A DNA stretch of 64,000 nt from Brachypodium distachyon (lineage: Eukaryota; Streptophyta; Magnoliopsida; Poales; Poaceae): the NCBI RefSeq assembly GCF_000005505.3, contig NC_016133.3, positions 13,640,001 through 13,704,000 of the forward strand, given 5' to 3'. Shown here in pieces: positions 55,700 to 64,000 of this stretch (position 1 is the stretch's first letter; each line of letters opens with the position of its first letter). Made by a program: the position numbers and the translations under genes. Under the pieces are notes generated by a model. That model had not been told where the DNA came from. It saw only the letters and a list, made by a program, of their open reading frames with translations, and made no database searches.

Positions 55700-56384
55700 T
55701 GTCGTAGCATGGGGCTTTGACACTGGGGGTGTGCGGGCACCCCCTTTTTAGGTTCGGCAGAGGGCGACGGGGATCGCTCCGGTGATCGCCGGCGGGGCTG
55801 ATGCGTGGCCTGCAAAAACGCTATGAACACATGCACGCACGTTTTACCCAGGTTCGGGCCACCCGGAGGTGTAAAACCCTACGTCCTGCTTGTCTGAGCT
55901 CGTATTATCGAAAGATTGAGTGTTTACAAGTTGCCAGGGGAGGGTCCCCGGATGCTCTCTTTTTGGGTAAGTGCTCCTTGCTACTCTGGGATAAGGCTAG
56001 TAGTGAACTGTGACTTAGTCCAACGAAAAAAACCGAACCCCTTAACCGTTGGCGGGGGTCCTCCTTTTATAGCCAAGGAGATACCACAGGTGCCACGGTG
56101 CATGGATTACAAGTGGCGAGCAGGGAGCTTGGGCAGCTCCTCCTCGGGGCGCTGCCAGACATGCAAGAGCGCCAGCCCCGCGAATAGGGGTCTAATACTC
56201 TATAAACTAGCTCTGGGCAGCCACTGTTTGCCTGACTAGACAGATAACCCCCCTCTTGTCGGCTCATTAAATGTGTCTTGCGCTATACTCCTCGTCCTGG
56301 CGACCCTGCACACTGGGCACCTGCCGCGCGCCCACGTGGCGCTGCTACTCTGTTTGCTCGGCCCCGCCTTCGCAGCAGGAACCT
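55700..56384 (-). repeat. Tat element 5' LTR, truncated at its outer end
   Basis: 685 bp matching the first 684 bp of the complete LTR at 28288, starting TGTCGTAGCATGGGG. It stops at GGAACCT and runs straight into TNP2 sequence, lacking the last 205 bp of the LTR (the start of U3 in element orientation). The TATAAAAGG (- strand) near 56063-56071 is retained. Confidence 0.87.
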
Positions 56385-57712
56385 TTAAGGGAGACAATCA
56401 TGAAGCTTTTTGACTTCTTTAACAGCATCTCGCAAAAGTCAATCACCGTTAGACGATGCCAGATACTGAAGGATAGTATGATACAGATTCTGTGCGAGCT
56501 CGAGATGTTCTTCCCTCCATCATTCTTCGATATCATGGTCCATCTAATGATCCACATATGCAATGAGATCTTGTCCCTAGGGCCCTCGTTCCTGCATAAC
56601 ATGTATGGCCTTGAACGATACAACAGGGTTCTGAAGCGCTACGTCCGTAACAGATCACGTCCGGAAGGTAGCATCGTGGAAGGCTTTAGGGAAAAAGAGT
56701 GCATCGAGTTCTGCACGGATTGGTTGGCCGATCAGAAATCAATAGGTGTTCCCGAATCACGGCACAAGGGAAAGCTCGATGACGAAGGTGGCCTTGGACA
56801 TACATACCTTAGTGTCTATGGAAGAGGAAGGAAAGCTGACTTTGAAAGAGCACATTTGGTTGTGTTGCAAACTGTCGAGTGCTGCCGGCCTTATCAGGAA
56901 ATGGACATGGAACAACTGCGAAATGAAAACCCTAAAAGAGAAGAACTTTGGATCCACTGGGAGCACAATAAAACATTCGCAGCGTGGCCGATGAATTATT
57001 GGTACGGCAGGGAGACGACCAATGTATCAGAAGAGACGATTGCATGTTTGTCACGGGAACCTACTTACCACGTCTCTACTTGGCAATCATATGCGATCAA
57101 CGGCTATAACTTCTACACTGCGTCTCAGGACCGTAAAAGCACGTATCAAAATAGTGGTGTAGTCATGACTTCTGAGACCATGACCGACGACAACAGCAAA
57201 ACCTAAGCGTTCTTCGGCGTTATCGAGGAGATCTGGGAATTGGAGTACTCGATCACAAAGATCCCAATGTTCCGTGTAAGATGGACCAAAGGTGACAAAG
57301 AAGAAAGTCACAGGTTCACGACGATGGTGCTACCCCTTGAGATCCCTCATGAACAAGTTGACGTGAGAAAAATCCCGGCAAGAGAGGAACCACGGGTCTT
57401 TGCTAAACAATGCAGGCAGGTATTCTACATAAACGACCCGGCAAATAAAGGCCGTGTCGTAGTAAGAACAGGGAAAAGAAGCATTGTTGGTGTGGACGGA
57501 GTTACTCCACAAGAAGACTACGAAGGTTTCCATGATCCGACGACCGCCTCGGATGACGAAGAAGCGGAACGCACGATACTAACGAGGAAAAGGAGAGGGA
57601 AAAGAAGAAGTGATGGGAGCGAGAGCGAGAAAATACCACAAAAACCCTACCTCAGAAGCAGTTCTGCGAGGAGTCAAATTATGACTTACCGAAGGAGGGA
57701 GATGCACTAGTA
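56385..57712 (+). pseudogene. CACTA TNP2-type transposase, 3' part (with DUF4218- and DUF4216-like regions)
   Basis: This continues the TNP2 gene after the Tat element. It shows CELEMFFPPSFFDIMVHL, ERYNRVLKRYVRN and RPEGSIVEGF (DUF4218-like). Beyond a TAA at 57204-57206 the same frame continues with FFGVIEEIWELEY and QVFYINDPAN (DUF4216-like), ending in a basic tail and TAG at about 57710. Compared with typical TNP2 proteins, a block appears to be missing between LLMN at 28287 and FDFFNS here. The nonsense codon and the missing block make it non-functional. AT-rich 3' UTR-like sequence follows. Confidence 0.88.
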
Positions 57713-57796
57713 GTCACATTGTAAAATGTACTCGTACTGAATTTTAATGCAAATTTTGTACTAAGTGAAATTATGTGTGAAATTTGTATGCATGTG

Positions 57797-57884
57797 ATGA
57801 ATTTTTGGAATTTAATGTAGCACAAATACTAGAGAAATGCATGAATTTTTTGAATTTAATATAGCACAAATACAAGAGAAATAC
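57797..57884 (+). repeat. Direct tandem duplication, 2 x 44 bp
   Basis: Units 57797-57840 and 57841-57884 both read ATGAATTTTT...TAGCACAAATAC...AGAGAAAT, with about five differences. It lies in the presumed TNP2 3' UTR. Confidence 0.8.
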
Positions 57885-57903
57885 AACTGCTCCAACAAGC
57901 ATA

Positions 57904-58050
57904 GTAGCACATCAGTAACGGTCAACTACTATGCGACCGTTACTGATGTAAGCACATCAGTAACGGTTGTTGAGCCGCCCACCCATTACTGATGTGTAGG
58001 TGATCATCAGTAACGGTCGCGCGGTTACGCGACCGCCACTCATGTGCTTC
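57904..58050. repeat. Foldback CATCAGTAACGG subterminal repeats
   Basis: CATCAGTAACGG and its reverse complement CCGTTACTGATG recur in alternating orientation at least four times in about 145 bp (near 57909, 57941, 57957 and 58005, plus shorter copies). Such arrays mark CACTA subterminal regions where the element's DNA-binding protein assembles. I did not find the terminal CACTA itself. Confidence 0.75.
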
Positions 58051-58053
58051 GGC

Positions 58054-58063
58054 ATATAAAAGG
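58054..58063 (+). promoter_or_regulatory. TATA box beside the CACTA subterminal repeats
   Basis: ATATAAAAGG lies directly after the foldback repeats and about 30 bp before CCCTAGCCCG leader-like sequence. It would drive rightward transcription of the next transposon gene. Confidence 0.55.
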
Positions 58064-59386
58064 AGCGAACGAAACCCTAGCCCGTTAATCTACTCGCCTG
58101 CGCGTCGCTTTCCTAGCAAACCAGCAGTGGGCGCTCCTCCTCCCCCGGGCGAAGCCCTGCCGGATCTCCGCGCCACCGCCGCCGTCAACCTCCTCCGCTG
58201 CCCCGAGCCCGACGCCGCCGAGCCGCGATGACCCCAAGCCCGACGCCCTCCGGCCGCCACCCCGCGTCGCCTCGTCCTCGCCGTCGACCCCGAGCCCGCT
58301 GTCCTTCTCCTCCGTGCCGTCGACCCCGAGCCCGAGCACCGTCTCCCTCCTCCCCGAGCGCCGCCACCCCGCCGCCGTCGACCCCGAGCCTGAGCCCGCC
58401 GCCCCGCACCCCACGTCGTCGTCCTCGCCCGAGCGCCGCCACCCCGTGCCGTCATCTCCCTCCTCCCCGAGCGCGCGCCGCCGTCTCCCTCAACCACAGG
58501 TGTGCGCTTCTGCCTCCTTCTCCTCTGCCTCCCTCCCTCTCCTCTGATTTAGGGTTAGGATTTAGAATTAGCAAATTAGTTGCTGTTGTTAGGGTTAGGG
58601 TTAGCAAATTAGTTGTTGTTGCTGTTGTTAGGATTAGCAAATTAATATGCTGTTAATTTAGCATATTGTAGCATTGTTGAGGGTGTCAAATTAGTTGCTG
58701 TTGTTAGGGTTAGTGTTAGTGTTAGAGTACTTTTGGGTTAGCAAATTAATATGCTATTAATTTAACGAGAGCTAACTGAATAAGACAATGTTGCTATTAG
58801 GAGTAGGGTTGCTGAATACTGCTGCTGCTGCCCCTTAACTTAATTTAGGGTTATTTCTTAATGTCATATATACATGTTGCTGGTCAGACAATTTCATAAA
58901 AGAACATGCTGCTACTGATTAACTGAATTTTTTTAGCAATGTGAAGTGTTCATTTTAGATTATTAGATGCTGTCATATATACATGTTGTTTCTTATGCTA
59001 TTTTGGAGAATTGAGTAATGAATTGTGGCCCGGCCATCGTGTCGGGTCATTGGAGAAGGGGCCGGCCATCGTGCCGAGGGGGTACATATACGGGTGAGTT
59101 TTTTATGCAGGTTTCGAGCTCCTAGTAGAGAAAGTTTGCTAATTTTTTAGCATAGGTCATGCCGAAATTTTCGGCCGATATATATTTGATGGTTTTGATG
59201 GCATAGGTACGAAATGGGCAAGAGTAGCCAGAAATCAGTTCTTGATCGGGAGGAGGTAGAACGTGTCGATGAAGAGTCTTCACCGGGAGAGCAAATCGCC
59301 AGCTCTGGCTCAGGTAGCTCTCGTTCAGAAGAGCGCGACAACGAGCGACGGGTGGAAGAGAGTAACCCGCAGCCAACTGAAACTAC
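58064..59386 (+). pseudogene. Leader and first coding exon of a second CACTA-associated gene, interrupted
   Basis: A GC-rich leader (58080-58500) ends at a donor-like CACAG|GTGTGC (58499). An AT-rich stretch with GGTTAGCAAATTAG repeats looks like an intron. An open frame starts at ATG 59214 (MGKSSQKSVLDREE) and is hydrophilic, Ser/Glu/Arg-rich. The frame is cut at 59387 by the second Copia element, so only about 57 codons are visible. I do not recognise the protein. The context (subterminal repeats plus TATA) suggests the first gene of a CACTA element. Confidence 0.4.
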
Positions 59387-60715
59387 TGTTGGGAATATGC
59401 CCTAGAGGCAATCATGTATGATGTAATTCCCAATGTATTCATAAATATTATTGAGTTGTCCTTGTTTGAACATCTGATATGTATCATTGAATATGTGATT
59501 TGATTGTGGAACTATGTATTCATGTTGTTCATACTAAATTGTCCTTAGTCATTGAGGTTGTGCTGGACACATAACCTAGACTAATGTGAAAGTTGGCTGA
59601 TGACTCGGTTCCACTTGTCATGGGCATGGTGATGTCATTCCAGCTTACACGGACTCGGCTAAAGAGTTTAGCGAGTCGGACTGACCCATATTGAGATGCA
59701 ACGAGTAGGTCGTCATTTGCATGTCTCAATCAATGTAATCCTTAGACCTGAGGTTATCGCACAATCCGAGTTGTGGATCACCAACTTAGGTTCTGTCAAA
59801 CGTTGTTCCGTAACAGGGCAGTTATAAAGGCAGAGTTCGGGTTGACTGAGAATCAAGCTGTGTGATGTGGATAACCAAGATGGGATTTTGCCCCTCCGAC
59901 TGGAGAGATATTCTCTGGGCCCTCTCGAGTGATATGATTCGGGAAGCATGGCCATGCGCGACTTGGTTAATTGTTAACCGGGTCGATCGACTAAGAGTTA
60001 GTCGGATGAATCGTATATCACAGATCGAGAAGAGAGTTGAACTATTAAAGGGATGACGATTAATCGCCTATAGTTCGACAAGGTATATCGTGAGGCAAAA
60101 AGGGACTAAGACGTATGTCACATTGGAAGGTACGTCGTCATGACTCGATGGTACTTGGGAGTCGGCACGTTCTGCTAGGAGCCGCTACCGATTGATCGAT
60201 TGTGAGTCGGACTCCAATCGTGTCCAAGTCGCCATGAGCCTGTGGGGTCACACACTTAAGAGCGGGAGCAAGTATTTGGTCGGGTTGGACCCGAACTGGA
60301 ATTGGGCTGACAATGCGAGTTGGACTCGCAGGGTGGATGGGCCACAAGGCTTGGAGCCCACTTCCACTCGATATATAAGCAGGGGCGTGGGATGCCTAAA
60401 GGGCACGGTTTTTTCCACTCTCATGCGTTGAGAACCCTAGCCCGATTCAGTTCAACCGTCGCACCGGATCTAGCAGTCCGCCGCCGGAGCTCCTCCTCGC
60501 ACGTGTGGATACCGGCAGAGGTGCTGTACGTTCAACACTTCGACGATCGCGGGATTGGATCGGCTGGATCGGATCGAGGGACTGCACTGCATCAAGGCGC
60601 CGCATCAATAATCCGCAACTGCGCGTCTAGTGGTAATCCTCGTGGCCTTCTACCTTGGCTAGATCTTGGGAGTTCGCGTAGGAAAAGTTTTTGTTTATCT
60701 CTACGCGCCCCTTCA
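59387..60715 (+). repeat. 5' LTR of the second Copia element
   Basis: 1,329 bp from TGTTGGG to CTTCA. A TATA box (GATATATAAG) lies near 60370-60379. The 3' partner is outside the window, so age cannot be estimated. Confidence 0.88.
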
Positions 60716-60716
60716 G

Positions 60717-60728
60717 TGGTATCAGAGC
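60717..60728 (+). other. Primer-binding site of the second Copia element
   Basis: TGGTATCAGAGC, identical to the Angela site and complementary to initiator tRNA-Met. Confidence 0.95.
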
Positions 60729-62017
60729 GGTAGCTTCTGGTATTAGGCCCTTGATCGCGCATATGTGATATGCAGTAGGCATTAGATTGGATCTAGTTGC
60801 TGTTTTGGTGGTCGGTCTATGAGATAGATCGGTTTTGTACAAGGTTGATTGGATCAATCATACTCGGGGATATGGACGATCTGTTGTCCGTGATCATACT
60901 GCTAAGGTCGTGGAACGACATACCCCTACCGGTCGGTTTCCGCCATCGGGGTATACTGTGACACGTAAATCCAGTTGCGGTGATCGAAGATCAAAGAGTT
61001 TGGTCGAATCGGAACACAGATCGGATCTGGGTAAAATTGTTTTATCCGATGAAGAAATCCATGACCGGAATGCAGATTTGATCTGCGTTTTCCAAAAATC
61101 GTAGCGCCTTAGATGTCGTTGCGAGATTCACAACGCCGATAGATATCGTTTCTATGCATAACTTGTTTTGCAGGATGTTGTGAATGGTATGGCTTATGTG
61201 CATGTGATGTGTGTAATCCATACGTGATCTGCGTGTCACGTTTTTTGTCAGCCGGCTGGAGCCTAGGTGCTGTCATTTATTGTATAACGACCTGCGTGTC
61301 GAATTTTCCATGTAATTTCCTTTCACTAGCTAGTGTAGCTACTTGGAGAACCTGGAGGACATGCAATCCGATGTACAAGTCGGCGACATGGAGTAAGGCG
61401 GCACGTGACAAGAATTGGCACGAGTCTACTTACAAGCTTTGTGGAGATGGAGATCACCATGAAGAGAGCCATACCATTTCACATTATAATTGCTTTATTT
61501 GTGTTATTGTTATGTCTCAGTTTTACCTCTATTAGATAGTTGGTAGTTTAAATCTCTCAAAGAAGGTCTAGTCGGTCGCCCCGCCAAGTGCTGCACCATC
61601 ACAAGTTGGACATTCTTGGTAGTGGGCTCATGAAATTGAGGTGCTACCAATTCTTTCCAACTAGGTGGGTTTGAGTCGGACTCTTACAGCGGAAGCACTT
61701 GGTAAGCTAGACGAGTCCATCACAACGGTTGTGGGGCTCGGGGCGAGGTAGGTCGGGAGCCGAGGCATGTGATGCCACCCGACTAACAGGAGTCGTATGA
61801 GATGCGATTGGCAAGGTGTTGCCTACCCAGATCACTTGGCGGCTAGCGGTGATGCTAAAGCTCACTAGTCGTTTTGCTTATTTAGGATCCTGAATCACTT
61901 AGTAACCATCGGAGAGATGTTGGTTCTAGTGGGAGCATAAGTATTAAAGCGTTTAATATTCCTGCTCTTTTATGAATACATGTCTTAAGTGTTTTGCATA
62001 TTTTCTGTTGTAGATCA
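60729..62017 (+). other. Untranslated leader of the second Copia element
   Basis: About 1.3 kb with no long frame. It ends TTCTGTTGTAGATCA just before the gag ATG, resembling the CTGTAGATCA context before the Angela gag start, so a shared start context is visible. Confidence 0.75.
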
Positions 62018-64000
62018 ATGGCACCTAGCAACCTTCCTCATTTGTCCACTTTTGCGTTGAGGTCGATCCTAGAGAAAGATAAACTTAATGGAACTAATTT
62101 CACCAACTGGTATCGTAATCTGAGGATAGTCCTCAAGCAAGAAAAGAAGGACCATGTTCTAGACACTCCACTCCCAGATGAGCCTGATGAAGATGCGACA
62201 GTCGCTGTCATGAATGCCCACCATAAGGCTAGAGATGAGTCTACGGAAATTAGCTGTCTTATGCTTGCACACATGGAACCGGACTTGCAGCAGCAGTTCG
62301 AGAATGTTGAGGCCTACGATATGATCGAAAGCCTCAAAAGTATGTTCCAGGCTCAGGCAAAGACCGAGAGGTATCAAGTCTCTCAAGCTTTGCTTGGCTG
62401 TAAGCTCAAAGACGGCGATCCACTGAGTCCGCACGTGATCAAGATGACTGGTTACGTGCAGTCTTTGGATAGGCTGGGTTTTCCCATAAGCGATGAGTTC
62501 GCTACAGATATAGTTCTGAACTCTCTTCCTAGTGCATATGCTCCGTTCATCTCGAACTATCACATGCATGGTATGGATAAGAAGCTCACTGAACTACATG
62601 GGATGCTCAAGACAGCAGAGGCTGACCTCAAGAAAGGCACCAGTCAAGTGTTGATGGTGCAGAATAAGGCTAAGTTCAAGAAGGGTTCTTGGACTAAGAA
62701 GAAGAAGGCTAAGTCAGGAGGCAAAACTCAGGACTCTGTCCCGAGCGCTGCCTCAGGGACTAAGCCATCTCCTGCAGCTGGATCCACTTGCTTCTATTGC
62801 AAGACGGATGGGCACTGGAAGAGGAACTGCAGCAAGTTTTTGGCTGACAAAGCCAAGAGTGGAAGTGGGACTTCTAACTCAGGTACGCTTGTTTGTAATG
62901 TTATAGACATTTATCTTGCTGATGCACCTAACAGTTCATGGGTATATGATACCGGATCAGTAATTCACATCTGCAACTCGTTGCAGGGGCTGGTAAGAAC
63001 TAGGAGCGTGGCAAGAGGCGAGGTTGATATTCGAGTCGGCAACAAAGCGAGAGTCGCTGCGTTGGAAGTCGGCACGATGCAACTTCATTTACCTTCAGGA
63101 TTCTTAATGGAGCTGAATAATTGTTATTATGTTCCAGTGCTTAGTCGAAACATTATTTCTGCCTCATGTTTAATGAGACAAGGTTATGAGTCGAATATTA
63201 AGAATAATGGTTGTTCTTTATATTTGAAAGATATGTTTCACGGCTTTGCACCCGTCCTGGACGGGTTATTTATTTTGAATCTTGATAGTGAATCAGTCTA
63301 TAACATAAATGTGAAAAGGTTAAAACCAAATGATCTGAATATGACTTACTTTTGGCACTGTCGGCTTGGTCATATAAGTTGGAAGCGCATGAAGAAGCTC
63401 CATGATGATGGACTTTTAACTTCGTTCGACTTGGAGTCGTTCGAGACATGCGAGTCATGCCTACTCGGCAAAATGACCAAGACGCCTTTTGCAAGGAGTT
63501 GTGAAAGGGCGTCTGACTTGTTGGATCTAATACATAGTGATGTATGTGGCCCAATGAGCACGACAGCCAGAGGTGGTTATGAGTACTTCATTACCTTCAC
63601 TGATGATTTGAGTAGATATGGATATGTCTATTTAATGAAACACAAGTCGGAAGCCTTTGAGAAATTCAAGGAATTCCAGAGTGAGGTACAAAATCAACTC
63701 GGCAAGAAAATAAAGTTTCTACGGTCGGACCGTGGAGGCGAGTACATGAGCCATGAGTTTGATGACCATCTAAAGAGTTGTGGAATAGTTCCTCAGCTTA
63801 CTCCACCGGGTACGCCGCAGAGGAACGGTGTATCAGAACGGCGGAATCGGACCTTGTTGGACATGGTACGATCAATGATGAGTCGAACAGATCTACCTTT
63901 GTCATTTTGGGGATATTGTCTAGAAACTGCAGCGTTCACACTAAACAGAGTACCATCGAAATCGGTAGAGAAGACACCGCATGAGATGTGGACTGGCAAA
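62018..64000 (+). CDS. Gag-pol polyprotein of the second Copia element (partial, open to window end)
   Basis: ATG 62018 opens a frame with no stop through base 64000 (661 codons). Domains: Gag with ILEKDKLNGTNFTNWYRNLR; CCHC knuckle at 258-271 (CFYCKTDGHWKRNC); protease DTGS at 311; integrase HHCC from H447; integrase catalytic D508, D571 and E607 (35-residue spacing). The window ends just after integrase, before reverse transcriptase. Gag and integrase align well with the Angela protein but with many substitutions, so this is a separate family. All visible catalytic residues are present. Confidence 0.95.
   Translation, partial: MAPSNLPHLSTFALRSILEKDKLNGTNFTNWYRNLRIVLKQEKKDHVLDTPLPDEPDEDATVAVMNAHHKARDESTEISCLMLAHMEPDLQQQFENVEAYDMIESLKSMFQAQAKTERYQVSQALLGCKLKDGDPLSPHVIKMTGYVQSLDRLGFPISDEFATDIVLNSLPSAYAPFISNYHMHGMDKKLTELHGMLKTAEADLKKGTSQVLMVQNKAKFKKGSWTKKKKAKSGGKTQDSVPSAASGTKPSPAAGSTCFYCKTDGHWKRNCSKFLADKAKSGSGTSNSGTLVCNVIDIYLADAPNSSWVYDTGSVIHICNSLQGLVRTRSVARGEVDIRVGNKARVAALEVGTMQLHLPSGFLMELNNCYYVPVLSRNIISASCLMRQGYESNIKNNGCSLYLKDMFHGFAPVLDGLFILNLDSESVYNINVKRLKPNDLNMTYFWHCRLGHISWKRMKKLHDDGLLTSFDLESFETCESCLLGKMTKTPFARSCERASDLLDLIHSDVCGPMSTTARGGYEYFITFTDDLSRYGYVYLMKHKSEAFEKFKEFQSEVQNQLGKKIKFLRSDRGGEYMSHEFDDHLKSCGIVPQLTPPGTPQRNGVSERRNRTLLDMVRSMMSRTDLPLSFWGYCLETAAFTLNRVPSKSVEKTPHEMWTGK

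Larger units (their letters stand above)
28288..56384 (-). mobile_element. Tat-lineage Ty3/gypsy retrotransposon with nested insertions
   Basis: A degenerate gypsy element on the - strand that splits the TNP2 gene. Element order 5' to 3' runs from high to low coordinates: truncated 5' LTR, PBS, gag, protease, RT, RNase H, integrase, tandem-repeat region, antisense ORF, 3' LTR. The LTRs show the same TATAAAAGG on the - strand. Placement of an antisense ORF and tandem repeats between pol and the 3' LTR is the hallmark of Tat/Grande/RIRE2-type elements. About 32 differences over 684 shared LTR bases (hand count, about 4.7%) imply roughly 1.8 My at 1.3e-8 per site per year. Two LTR-like units and one Angela element lie inside it. 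Confidence 0.88.
59387..64000 (+). mobile_element. Second Copia retrotransposon (5' part, runs off the window)
   Basis: 5' LTR, primer site, leader and the first 661 codons of gag-pol are visible. Its LTR start (TGTTGGGAATATGCCC) nearly matches Angela's, but the rest of the LTR and the leader differ in sequence and length, so it is a related but distinct family. It interrupts the CACTA-associated gene after ACTAC (59382-59386), the presumed target duplication; the other copy lies outside the window. Confidence 0.93.

Noticed and set aside
58545..58790. TTAGGGTTAGGG-like stretches suggesting an interstitial telomere
   Set aside because: The units are GGTTAGCAAATTAGTTG-type repeats in an intron-like leader, not plant TTTAGGG arrays.

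Overview
The window is nuclear DNA from a grass, most likely a Triticeae species such as wheat, barley or a relative. The evidence is intron-bearing plant genes, Stowaway-type MITEs with CTCCCTCC ends and TA target duplications, a tRNA-derived SINE, and a full-length BARE-1/Angela-type Copia element with 1.7 kb LTRs. I saw no rRNA, tRNA, CRISPR array or prokaryotic feature.

The gene-bearing left part (1-27,540) holds three host genes. Bases 2-217 are the C-terminal exon of a Pcf11/PCFS4-like pre-mRNA cleavage and polyadenylation factor on the + strand, followed by an apparently intron-containing 3' UTR. Bases 9046-4799 on the - strand form a ten-exon HD-ZIP class IV homeobox gene, closest from memory to rice ROC7 (812 aa: homeodomain, zipper-loop-zipper, START). 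It has one GC-AG intron, and a consensus L1 box lies upstream of it. Bases 25972-24687 on the - strand form a four-exon, 165-aa CRIB-motif (RIC-type) ROP effector that no single open frame reveals. Small MITEs decorate this part. A 6.6 kb L1-type LINE with a 14-bp target duplication (13,680-20,323, - strand) lies between the ROC7-like and RIC-like genes.

The right part (27,440-64,000) is a nested stack of transposons. A CACTA-type TNP2 transposase gene (+) is split into 27,541-28,287 and 56,385-57,712 by a degenerate Tat-lineage Ty3/gypsy element (28,288-56,384, - strand). That element has an LTR at each end, gag, a frameshifted pol, a tandem-repeat region beyond pol, and an antisense coiled-coil ORF region. 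It contains two inserted LTR-like units. One (50,428-53,720) is a solo LTR with a clear CTTAC target duplication that splits gag from protease. The other (about 32,368-44,629) is itself split by the Angela element (34,914-43,602). The Angela LTRs differ at one site that I could find in 1,713 bp, and its 1,323-codon gag-pol frame is uninterrupted.

Beyond TNP2 lie foldback CACTA-like subterminal repeats, a TATA box and the start of a second transposon gene. This is interrupted at 59,387 by a second Copia element whose gag-pol frame stays open to the window edge.

The insertion order can be read from the nesting: CACTA first, then the Tat element (about 4.7% LTR divergence by hand count), then the two solo LTRs, then Angela. 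Most older copies carry nonsense codons and frameshifts; the two Copia elements do not in the parts I can read.
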